Assembly (NCBI GenBank): GCA_903833025.1
Contig: CAILDT010000311.1
Span: 1-7,065 of the forward strand
From: an uncultured Bacteroidota bacterium
Lineage (GTDB): Bacteria > Bacteroidota > Bacteroidia > 2-12-FULL-35-15
DNA: 7,065 bases
Direction: 5' to 3'
In this document: in pieces, positions 1 through 6,708 of the stretch
Layout of the letters: each line of letters opens with the position of its first letter
Position numbering within the stretch: position 1 is the stretch's first letter
The notes under the pieces: model-generated
Databases searched by the model: none
Seen by the model: only the letters and a program-made list of their open reading frames with translations
What the model was told of the DNA's origin: nothing
Position numbers and translations under genes: made by a program

Positions 1-3000
1 AATACATCAGTATAAATTCCGGTAGAGTTATATGTGTTGCTACCAACCATTACCGAAGCACCTGTACACATATTAAAAGTTTGTGAAGCTGTAATAGCCG
101 GAGAAACAGTTAAGTTAGTAGTAACAATACTGTCGCAACCATTCATTGCCGTTACTGTATCGGTGTATGTTCCCGATGTCATATACATATTACTACCTAC
201 CATTAACATACCGCCTGCGCATACCGTTACCGTTTGTGTTCCTGTAATTTGAGGTAAGATATTAAGTGTAGTAGTTACTGTACTATCGCAACCGTTAGCA
301 GCAATAAGTACATCTGTAAATGTGCCTGAAGTAGTATAGGTACTCATTCCTACAATTATGCTTCCACCGAAACAATCAGTAAACGATTGAGAGGTAGTAA
401 TGGCAGGACTAACCGTTAAGTGAGTAGTAACAGTGCTGTCGCAACCCATTACAGAAGCAAGTAAATCAACAAAAGTACCTGAAGTGTTGTGTATTATTCC
501 GCCAACTGAAACACTTCCACCAAAACAAACTGTAATGGTTTGAGTTCCTGCTATAGGAAGCAATACTGTTAAGTTAGTATTTACAGTACTGTCGCATCCT
601 GCGAGAGCAGTAAATAAATCAGAATAATTACCTGAAGTATTATATGTATGAGTTCCAACAGTTACCGAATCGCCTGCACATATAGTAACTGCATTATTAA
701 TTACTATTGATGAAGCAACTGTTAAGTTAGTAGTTACTGTACTGTCGCAACCATTCATTGCAGTAAGCACATCGGTATAAATTCCTGTTGAAGTATAAGT
801 ATTAGCACCTACCGTTACCGAACCACCAGTGCACATATTGAATGTTTGATTTGTAGCAATTGCAGGGTTAACTGTTAAGTGAGTTGTAACTGTGCTGTCG
901 CAACCGTTAGCAGCTGTAAATACATCGGTATAAGTGCCTGATGTCATATACATTGAACCGCCAACCATTATCATTCCGCCTGCACAAAGTGTAAATGTTT
1001 GAGAAGTAGATATTGCAGGATTAACTGTTAAGTGAGTAGTTACTGTACTATCGCAACCATTCATTGCGGTTAGTATATCAGTGTAAGTTCCTGATGTCAT
1101 ATACATTGATGAACCAACCATTATCATTCCGCCTGCGCATAAAGTAAATGTTTGAGAAGAAGTAATTGCAGGACTAACAGTTAAATGAGTTGTTACCGTG
1201 CTATCGCAACCATTAGCTGCTGTTAGTACATCTATAAATGTACCTGATGTCATATAAATTGATGAGCCAACCATTATCTTTCCGCCTGCGCATACAGTAC
1301 ATGATTGAGAAGAAGAAATTGCTGGACTAACCGTTAAATGAGTTGTTACAGTGCTATCGCATCCGTTCATTGCGGTTAATACATCAACATAATTTCCAGT
1401 GGTGGAGTGATTAACACCGCCAACAGTAATACTTCCACCAGCACACAACGTAACTGTTTGAGAAAAAGTGAAAGTAGGGTTAACTGTTAAGTGAGTAGTA
1501 ACAGTGCTATCGCAACCATTAGCTGCTGTTAGTAAATCTATAAATGTTCCTGTGGCAGTATAAGTATGTGTGCCAACAGTTACTGATTGTCCGGCGCAAA
1601 GTGTTAATGTTTGTGAATGAGTTATTGCAGGGCGAACTGTTAAATTGGTAGTTACAGTACTATCACATCCATTAATTGCAGTAAGTACATCTATAAATGT
1701 GCCTGTTGTGGAGTGGGTAACACCACCTACTGTTACGCTTCCACCATTACAAACTGTAATTGTTTGATTTGTTATAAACGTAGGATTAACTGTTAAATGT
1801 GTTGTTACCGTACTGTCGCAACCTGCCATAGCAGTAAGTATATCAATAAATGTACCTGTGGCAGTATAAGTATGTGTGCCAACAGTAACTGATTGTCCGG
1901 CACATAATGTTAATGTTTGACTTGTATTGATGCTGTTTGAAATAGTAAGATGTGTTGTAACTGTGCTATCGCAACCATTAAATGCTGTAAGTAAATCAAT
2001 ATAAGTTCCTGATGTTGTATAAGTATGCGTGCCAACAGTTACCGATGCACCTGCGCACATATTAAATGTTTGAGTAGTTGCTATCGCTGGGCTAACAGTT
2101 AGGTTTGTTGTAACTGTGCTATCGCAACCGTTAGCTGCTGTTAGTATATCTAAATAAGTTCCTGATGTTGTATATGTATTTGCACCAACTGTAATACTTC
2201 CGCCAGCACAAACAGTTATTGTTTGTGAATGCGTAATTGCTGGGCTGATTATTATATGAGTAGTAATAGTACTATCACATCCATTTGCAGCAGTTAATAC
2301 ATCGGTAAAAGTTCCGTTGGTATTGTGAATGTTGCCTCCAATGGTAACACTTCCGCCATTGCAAAGTATAAATGAAAGCGAAGTGCCAATTGCTGGTCTG
2401 ATAGTTAAATGTGTAGTAATTGTACTGTCGCAACCATTTATTGAAGTTAAAACATCTGTAAATGTGCCTGTTGTAGTGTGAACGTTTCCACCAACTGTTA
2501 CGCTTCCGCCAGCACATAAAGTAAATGTTTGAGAAATTGTATAAGTAGGATTTACTATTATATGTGTAGTAACTGTACTATCGCATCCTCCCATTGAAGT
2601 AAGTATATCAGTAAATGTGCCTGCTGTGGTATATGTATTTAAACCAACAGTAACTGATTGTCCTGTGCATAATGTTCGGGTTTGGTTTGTATTTATACTA
2701 TTTGAAACAGTTAGGTTTGTTGTTACTGTGCTATCGCAACCATTCATTGCAGTTAATACATCAATATAAGTTCCTGATGTTGTGTAGTTATTACCTCCTA
2801 CTGATACGCCACCACCTGCACAAACTGTTAATGTTTGACTTCCTGTAATGGCAGGACTAACTGTTAAATTAGTTGTAACCGTACTATCGCAACCATTAAA
2901 TGCAGAAAGCACATCAGTATAAGTACCTGATGTTGTGTAGTTATTACCTCCTACTGTTACGCCACCACCTGTACAAACTGTTAATGTTTGAGTTCCTGTA

Positions 3001-4256
3001 ATTGCTGGGCTAACTGTTAAATTAGTAGTAACCGTACTATCGCATCCATTAAAGGCAGTAAGTACATCAGTATAAGTTCCTGATGTTGTGTAGTTATTGC
3101 CGCCAACTGATACACCTCCACCTGCACAAACTGTTAATGTTTGACTTCCTGTAATGGCAGGGCTAACAGTTAAATTAGTAGTTACCGTACTATCGCAACC
3201 ATTAAATGCTGTAAGTACATCAATATAAGTTCCTGATGTTGTGTAGTTATTACCTCCTACTGTTACGCCACCACCTGCACAAACTGTTAATGTTTGGCTT
3301 CCTGTAATGGCAGGACTAACTGTTAAATTAGTAGTTACCGTACTATCGCAACCATTAATGGCAGAAAGCACATCAGTATAAGTTCCGGATGTTGTGTAGT
3401 TATTACCTCCTACTGATACACCTCCACCTGCACAAACTGTTAATGTTTGACTTCCTGTAATTGCTGGGCTAACAGTTAAGTTTGTTGTAACAGTACTATC
3501 GCATCCATTAGCTGCTGTTATAAAATCAGTATAAATACCAGATGTTGTATAGGTATTTGAACCAACTGTTATACTGGCGCCATTACAAACTGTGGTAGTT
3601 TGTGAATATGTTATTTCTGGAATCACTGTTAAATTAGTAGTTACTGTGCTGTCGCAGCCATTAAAAGCAGTTAATACATCAGTAAAAGTACCTGATGTTG
3701 TATAGGTATTGCTTCCAACTGTTATACTGCCGCCATTGCAAACTGTTAATGTTTGACTTCCCGTAATGGCTGGGTTTACAGTTAAATTAGTAGTAACCGT
3801 AATATCGCATCCATTAAAAGTAGCAAGTACATCAGTATAAATTCCTGATGTTGTGTAAGTATTGCCACCAACGTTTACCGAACCACCTGCACAAATTGAA
3901 AAGGTTTGGGAAATAGACGCCGTTGGAAGAACTTCAACAATAATACCCGTGCAAGTGCCCGGAGTAACGCATCCGCCTTCGCCTCTTACAAAATAGGAAG
4001 TAGTGATAGTTGGGTTGATTACAAACGTTCCTGTAGCGTTTGAATCAACAAAAGTGCCGCCACAAAAATCGGTGTATAACACCCAAGTAGTGGCACTGTT
4101 TAAATTGCCGGCGGCATAAATTGTGTCGAAAGTACCGGCACATATTGTAGGGCTGTACGCCTCAAGTGCCAGTAGATTAGGGTCGGTGCATTGTGCTTTT
4201 ACAGAAGTAGAGTAAATACTTAAAGCCAGCGTTGAAAGTAGTAATAGTTTTTTCAT
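1..4256 (-). CDS. Giant secreted Cys/Thr-rich 51-residue tandem-repeat surface protein (3' end beyond window)
   Basis: The frame is open from ATG at 4256 to the left edge (1418 codons visible, no stop), so the C-terminus is missing. The start gives a clear signal peptide: MKK, a Leu-rich core, and a likely cleavage after SVKA (residue 21) before Gln22. Residues 22 to about 110 look like one Ig/PKD-like domain with five cysteines (23, 39, 65, 96, 102) and the motif YFVRGEGGC. From residue 114 there are 25 complete 51-residue units plus 30 residues of a 26th, with consensus features SQT-x-T-x-C-x-GG, VGxxxYTTSG, TDVLTA, NGCDSTVTTNLTV and PAI. Such GCDST repeats occur in large Bacteroidota surface proteins, often exported by the type IX system; that export route is inferred, since the sorting domain would lie off-window. 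A likely role is an extended adhesin or surface fibre. No enzymatic motif is visible. A -7 promoter match lies about 93 bases upstream. I do not recognise a specific named gene. Confidence 0.93.
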   Translation of the reverse strand, partial: MKKLLLLSTLALSIYSTSVKAQCTDPNLLALEAYSPTICAGTFDTIYAAGNLNSATTWVLYTDFCGGTFVDSNATGTFVINPTITTSYFVRGEGGCVTPGTCTGIIVEVLPTASISQTFSICAGGSVNVGGNTYTTSGIYTDVLATFNGCDITVTTNLTVNPAITGSQTLTVCNGGSITVGSNTYTTSGTFTDVLTAFNGCDSTVTTNLTVIPEITYSQTTTVCNGASITVGSNTYTTSGIYTDFITAANGCDSTVTTNLTVSPAITGSQTLTVCAGGGVSVGGNNYTTSGTYTDVLSAINGCDSTVTTNLTVSPAITGSQTLTVCAGGGVTVGGNNYTTSGTYIDVLTAFNGCDSTVTTNLTVSPAITGSQTLTVCAGGGVSVGGNNYTTSGTYTDVLTAFNGCDSTVTTNLTVSPAITGTQTLTVCTGGGVTVGGNNYTTSGTYTDVLSAFNGCDSTVTTNLTVSPAITGSQTLTVCAGGGVSVGGNNYTTSGTYIDVLTAMNGCDSTVTTNLTVSNSINTNQTRTLCTGQSVTVGLNTYTTAGTFTDILTSMGGCDSTVTTHIIVNPTYTISQTFTLCAGGSVTVGGNVHTTTGTFTDVLTSINGCDSTITTHLTIRPAIGTSLSFILCNGGSVTIGGNIHNTNGTFTDVLTAANGCDSTITTHIIISPAITHSQTITVCAGGSITVGANTYTTSGTYLDILTAANGCDSTVTTNLTVSPAIATTQTFNMCAGASVTVGTHTYTTSGTYIDLLTAFNGCDSTVTTHLTISNSINTSQTLTLCAGQSVTVGTHTYTATGTFIDILTAMAGCDSTVTTHLTVNPTFITNQTITVCNGGSVTVGGVTHSTTGTFIDVLTAINGCDSTVTTNLTVRPAITHSQTLTLCAGQSVTVGTHTYTATGTFIDLLTAANGCDSTVTTHLTVNPTFTFSQTVTLCAGGSITVGGVNHSTTGNYVDVLTAMNGCDSTVTTHLTVSPAISSSQSCTVCAGGKIMVGSSIYMTSGTFIDVLTAANGCDSTVTTHLTVSPAITSSQTFTLCAGGMIMVGSSMYMTSGTYTDILTAMNGCDSTVTTHLTVNPAISTSQTFTLCAGGMIMVGGSMYMTSGTYTDVFTAANGCDSTVTTHLTVNPAIATNQTFNMCTGGSVTVGANTYTSTGIYTDVLTAMNGCDSTVTTNLTVASSIVINNAVTICAGDSVTVGTHTYNTSGNYSDLFTALAGCDSTVNTNLTVLLPIAGTQTITVCFGGSVSVGGIIHNTSGTFVDLLASVMGCDSTVTTHLTVSPAITTSQSFTDCFGGSIIVGMSTYTTSGTFTDVLIAANGCDSTVTTTLNILPQITGTQTVTVCAGGMLMVGSNMYMTSGTYTDTVTAMNGCDSIVTTNLTVSPAITASQTFNMCTGASVMVGSNTYNSTGIYTDV
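858..1316 (-). repeat. Methionine-substituted repeat subfamily (units 18-20)
   Basis: In units 19 and 20 the usual Ser/Thr residues at positions 13, 15, 20 and 22 are all Met, giving MIMVGSSMYMTSG. Unit 25 (93-245) shows the same four Met in MLMVGSNMYMTSG. Unit 18 is intermediate, with Lys13, Met15, Ile20 and Met22. In a beta-hairpin with its turn at VGSS these four side chains would project from one face. The substitution is therefore coordinated within units, whereas the Cys pair and GCDST core are unchanged. Confidence 0.85.
1317..1928 (-). repeat. Dimeric higher-order repeat: units 14-17 as two copies of a 102-residue pair
   Basis: Units 14 and 16 share CAGQSVTVGTHTYTATGTFID, and both end in a junction reading NPTF. 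Units 15 and 17 share GGS-x-TVGGV-x-HSTTG, with His at unit position 21 in place of the usual Tyr. The A-B-A-B order implies that a two-unit, 306-bp segment was duplicated as one piece after the single unit had diverged. Unit 9 (junctions SNSI before and NPTY after) resembles unit 14, and unit 10 resembles unit 15, which points to earlier block copying. Confidence 0.8.
2694..3458 (-). repeat. Homogenised block: repeat units 4-8, near-identical
   Basis: These five consecutive units share a near-identical 51-residue sequence (SQTLTVCAGGGVSVGGNNY type), differing at only a few residues such as S/T15, T/I28, S/T32 and F/I/M34. DNA identity is also high, including synonymous sites: the plus-strand string gatgttgtgtagttattacc recurs in almost the same form in each. 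Units elsewhere in the array are much more diverged. This indicates recent tandem duplication or gene conversion, and a site where copy number may vary between strains. Confidence 0.9.
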
Positions 4257-4518
4257 TGGTTTTTGGTTTTATTGATTGTTTATTATTGGTTAATTGTTGT
4301 TTCATAGTAAATAACATTTCTCACTTCGCACATTCCTGAAAGAGAATACAAAAGTATATTAATTTCTTTTTCTATCTATTAATTGTTGATATTTTTATTG
4401 TTAAGAAATGGTTGATGGATGACTACATTTTTAATAAGTTATGGCTGAGGCATCCACATCTATGGCTAAGGTGCGCTCCCCAATGAAAAAGGCAGTTTAA
4501 AACTTGTGGTGCAAGAAA
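4257..4518. other. Intergenic region between the membrane-anchored protein gene and the giant repeat gene
   Basis: This 262-bp AT-rich stretch holds the -7 promoter match (4349-4356) and otherwise little. An imperfect direct repeat, atggctgagg at 4441-4450 and atggctaagg at 4462-4471 (9 of 10 bases), lies in its right half. No open frame with coding character, tRNA or convincing terminator is visible. Confidence 0.6.
4349..4356 (-). promoter_or_regulatory. Bacteroidota -7 promoter element upstream of the giant repeat gene
   Basis: On the minus strand this reads TACTTTTG, an exact match to the TAnnTTTG -7 consensus used by the Bacteroidota primary sigma factor. Transcription would start a few bases downstream, leaving an A-rich leader of roughly 85 bases before ATG 4256. 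I see no convincing TTTG-type -33 element at the expected distance, so this is a half-match. No Shine-Dalgarno sequence precedes the start, as is usual in this phylum. Confidence 0.5.
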
Positions 4519-5115
4519 TCAATTTTTCTTCTTTCTTGTAAAATAAAGAATAATTGCCATTGTAACTAAGGAGGTAAGCAACAACCAAAGTTTAGCCCAA
4601 TCGCTTGGCTGGTCGTTATGCGGTTTAAATATTTTTTGTTGTTCGTTCAAATCATTTTGGATGATGAAAGGTTGAATACCGAGTTCGTTTTTCAAAAATT
4701 GTTTTTCTTCGTCAAAAGTTCTGTTAGCATCAGGGAAATAAAAATCATCTTTTTCGTCTTTAAAATGTTTTCTACTGTGTTCAAAAAGTTTCACTGTAAG
4801 TAAATCAAACTTTTGATAAGTACCATAAATAATCCATTCTTCTCCCTTTTCAAAACTCATTAAACAGTCAGAAGAACAATCGAAATTTACTTTTATGTTT
4901 TGAGAAACAGAACCCTTATATAATTCTTTTATGGTGAAAAAGGCGGTACTCATTCCTTTGGTATCACAACTACTCACCGAATCTACTTTGCCATAAAATA
5001 TAACATTATAAGCTTTACATCCTTCCTTTGAAATAGGTTGCAAATTGTATATTCTCAAGGCAAATAAATAAGAAGACGAGATTAGAAAGAGAAAGAAAAG
5101 GAATTGTTTTTTCAT
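4519..5115 (-). CDS. Secreted, C-terminally membrane-anchored protein with a possible NTR/TIMP-like domain
   Basis: The 198-residue protein starts at ATG 5115 (MKKQFLFFLFLISSS). An in-frame ATG 10 codons upstream (5145) would put MCLSGKFKIT before the signal peptide and lies in the left arm of a palindromic repeat, so I reject it. Residues 1 to about 19 form a signal peptide. Residues 33-100 carry C33, C50, C80 and C84 and the pattern VIFYGKV, then IKELYKG, then FEKGEEWIIYG. That order resembles OB-fold NTR/TIMP-like domains, in which a G-x-V strand is followed by a KG turn and a cysteine plus G-E-x-(W/Y)-(L/I)-(I/V)-Y strand. Residues 105-172 are charged and probably a linker. Residues 176-192 are a transmembrane helix followed by RKKKN, giving a type I topology with the body outside the inner membrane. 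The function is unknown. It is transcribed in the same direction as hutH, about 80 bases downstream, but the intervening palindrome may separate the two transcripts. Confidence 0.82.
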   Translation of the reverse strand: MKKQFLFFLFLISSSYLFALRIYNLQPISKEGCKAYNVIFYGKVDSVSSCDTKGMSTAFFTIKELYKGSVSQNIKVNFDCSSDCLMSFEKGEEWIIYGTYQKFDLLTVKLFEHSRKHFKDEKDDFYFPDANRTFDEEKQFLKNELGIQPFIIQNDLNEQQKIFKPHNDQPSDWAKLWLLLTSLVTMAIILYFTRKKKN

Positions 5116-5127
5116 TGTTATTTTAAA

Positions 5128-5206
5128 TTTACCACTAAGGCACAAAGTTCACTTAGGTTCACTAAGTCTTAGTGTTTCTTTGTGTTCTTAATGCCTTAGT
5201 GGTGAA
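5128..5206. repeat. Palindromic CACTAAG repeat element overlapping the hutH 3' end
   Basis: The left arm (5131-5142, accactaaggca) pairs perfectly with the right arm (5192-5203, tgccttagtggt). Two or three further pairs, one of them G-U, extend the arms to 5128 and 5206. Inside, cacaaag (5141-5147) is complementary to ctttgtg (5178-5184), and cactaag (5160-5166) to cttagtg (5168-5174), so the element is a nested long hairpin with bulges. The heptamer CACTAAG or a close variant occurs five times. Neither side has a T-tract in the right orientation, so it is not a classic intrinsic terminator. It looks like a dispersed REP- or MITE-type intergenic element. The hutH stop codon TAA (5198-5196) is supplied by its right arm. 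Confidence 0.85.
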
Positions 5207-6683
5207 AAAAAAGATTGTTCAAAAACTCCACACTTTTCTCTATTTCAGGATACATCACCTCATCTTCCACCAAAAACTTTACTTGTTTTCTGTATTCAGT
5301 AACAATGTTTTCTATTTGATGAGATGATTTTAAAGGTCGTCTAAATTCTAATGCTTGCGCAGCATTCATTAATTCAATAGCAAGTATTCGTTGAACATTC
5401 TCTACCACTTTAAAACATTTAGTAGCCGCATTAGCTCCCATAGAAACGTGGTCTTCTTGTCCGTTTGAACTTACAATGGAATCTACAGAAGCAGGTGTAC
5501 ACAGTTGTTTATTCTGACTCACAATGCTCGCCGCTGCATATTGCGGAATCATAAATCCAGAATTTAATCCTGGCTTAGCTACCAGAAAAGCAGGCAATCC
5601 ACGAGTACCCGAAATTAATTGATACGTTCTTCTTTCAGAAATACTTCCCAATTCCGCTAACGCAATAGCAAGAAAATCTAACGCCAAAGCAAGCGGTTGC
5701 CCGTGAAAATTACCTCCAGATAATATTTCATTTTCATCCGGAAAAATAGTTGGATTATCAGTAACAGAATTTATTTCTGTGAGAAAAACATTCTCTGCAT
5801 ATTCAATCACATCCTTTGAAGCACCGTGTACTTGAGGGATACAACGAAACGAATAAGGATCTTGCACGTGCATTTTATGCAGTGCAACAAGTTCACTTCC
5901 TTCTAATAATTTATAAATGTTCTTCGCTGTTTGTATCTGTCCTTTATGAGGGCGGATAGTATGTAAATGTTCCTTAAATGGGTCGATGCGCCCATCAAAT
6001 GCTTCTAATGAAATTGCAGAAATAGTATCAGCAGAGTTGCTTAATTTTTTGCTTTGTAAAATACACCACACACCATACGCACTCATAAACTGTGTGCCGT
6101 TAAGCAATGCTAATCCTTCTTTAGATTTAAGTTGAAGTGGTTGAGTTTTTAATTGTTTTAGCACATCATTTGTTTGTTGCTTCTTTCCATTAAAGTTTAC
6201 TTCTCCCATTCCAATCAATGGCAAGCTTAAATGAGCAAGCGGAGCCAAATCGCCGGAAGCACCCAACGAACCCTGCTGATACACAACAGGCAACATATCG
6301 TGATTATAAAAATCAATAAGTCGTTCCACCGTTTCCAATTGCACTCCCGATTTCCCGTAGGATAACGATTGAATTTTCAACAACATCATCAGTTTCACAA
6401 TCTCCTGTGGCACCTCATCGCCTGTTCCGCACGCGTGCGACATTACCAAGTTTTTTTGTAGTTGTTCTAAATCTTCGTCCGCAATCAACACATCGCACAA
6501 CGAACCAAAGCCCGTATTAATGCCATATATCGGCTCACCGTGAGATGCTATTTTCTTTTCAAGATATTCGCGGCAACACACAATATTATTTTTTGCTTCG
6601 TCGGATAAAGCAAGTTTTTTGTTTGCAGAAATAATTTCCTCTATTGTTTCGAACGTTAATTTAATGGTGGTGATGTAGTGCAT
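5196..6683 (-). CDS. hutH: Histidine ammonia-lyase
   Basis: This 495-residue cytosolic enzyme deaminates L-histidine to trans-urocanate and ammonia, the first step of histidine degradation. The MIO-forming triad Ala142-Ser143-Gly144 sits in GSLGASGDLAPLAHL, the family signature; it cyclises autocatalytically to the electrophilic prosthetic group. Other recognisable active-site residues are Tyr53 in YGINTGFG, His83 in MSHACGTG, Asn195 in LLNGTQ, Tyr277 and Arg280 in QDPYSFRC, Phe326 in FHGQP, and Glu410 in GQEDHVSMG. His83 and Glu410 favour HAL over phenylalanine or tyrosine ammonia-lyase. The length is close to the usual 500-510. The start at 6683 (MHYITTIKL) lies 28 bases after the hisS stop, which suggests co-transcription. 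No other hut gene is in the window. The last residues (FFHH) and the stop codon run into the palindromic element, so the extreme C-terminus may be altered; this is far from the active site. Confidence 0.96.
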   Translation of the reverse strand: MHYITTIKLTFETIEEIISANKKLALSDEAKNNIVCCREYLEKKIASHGEPIYGINTGFGSLCDVLIADEDLEQLQKNLVMSHACGTGDEVPQEIVKLMMLLKIQSLSYGKSGVQLETVERLIDFYNHDMLPVVYQQGSLGASGDLAPLAHLSLPLIGMGEVNFNGKKQQTNDVLKQLKTQPLQLKSKEGLALLNGTQFMSAYGVWCILQSKKLSNSADTISAISLEAFDGRIDPFKEHLHTIRPHKGQIQTAKNIYKLLEGSELVALHKMHVQDPYSFRCIPQVHGASKDVIEYAENVFLTEINSVTDNPTIFPDENEILSGGNFHGQPLALALDFLAIALAELGSISERRTYQLISGTRGLPAFLVAKPGLNSGFMIPQYAAASIVSQNKQLCTPASVDSIVSSNGQEDHVSMGANAATKCFKVVENVQRILAIELMNAAQALEFRRPLKSSHQIENIVTEYRKQVKFLVEDEVMYPEIEKSVEFLNNLFFHH

Positions 6684-6708
6684 TTCTTATTTTAGTTTCT
6701 CTATTATA

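Larger units (their letters stand above)
3..3917 (-). repeat. Array of 25 complete plus 1 partial 153-bp coding repeats (51 residues each)
   Basis: Unit 1 starts at 3917 and unit 25 ends at 93; the partial unit 26 runs from 92 to the edge. I anchored each unit on the plus-strand tcgca or tcaca that encodes the Cys-Asp of GCD. Anchors fall at 133, 286, 439, 592, 745, 898 and so on to 3805, and all 24 intervals are exactly 153 bp. Within each unit the cysteines are at positions 9 and 37, Gly at 17 and 25, and GCDST at 36-40. The units differ by many substitutions but by no insertion or deletion, so length is under strong constraint. One disulfide per unit in a small beta-sandwich or beta-solenoid rung is a plausible reading, not shown by the sequence. 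Confidence 0.97.

Noticed and set aside
34..252. Plus-strand open frame of 72 codons
   Set aside because: It lies antisense to the repeat array, and its apparent repeats simply mirror the 153-bp units. It has no start context or independent coding signal.
2275..2517. Minus-strand open frame of 80 codons rich in Trp, Cys and Tyr
   Set aside because: It is an out-of-frame reading of repeat units 9-11; the giant gene uses the other frame continuously through this stretch.
3..3917. A regular 153-bp period could suggest a CRISPR or non-coding satellite
   Set aside because: The period is a multiple of three with an intact frame, no unique spacers, and substitutions that follow protein-level constraint, so it is a coding repeat.
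4494..4515. Possible terminator after the 198-residue gene (CTTG-CACCA-CAAG then TTTT on the minus strand)
   Set aside because: The stem is only four base pairs and the T run is short, which is too weak to call as an intrinsic terminator.
4618..4803. Plus-strand open frame of 61 codons with a hydrophobic start
   Set aside because: It is antisense to the membrane-anchored protein gene, whose signal peptide, domain and anchor are coherent in the minus frame.
5116..5145. Upstream ATG giving the 198-residue protein an extra MCLSGKFKIT
   Set aside because: It would bury the signal peptide internally, and its codons come from the palindromic element, so the ATG at 5115 is the better start.
5145..5155. 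Near-match to a -7 promoter (GAACTTTG on the minus strand) inside the palindrome, upstream of the 198-residue gene
   Set aside because: The first base deviates, there is no -33 element, and TTTG is part of the repeat consensus, so the match may be incidental.
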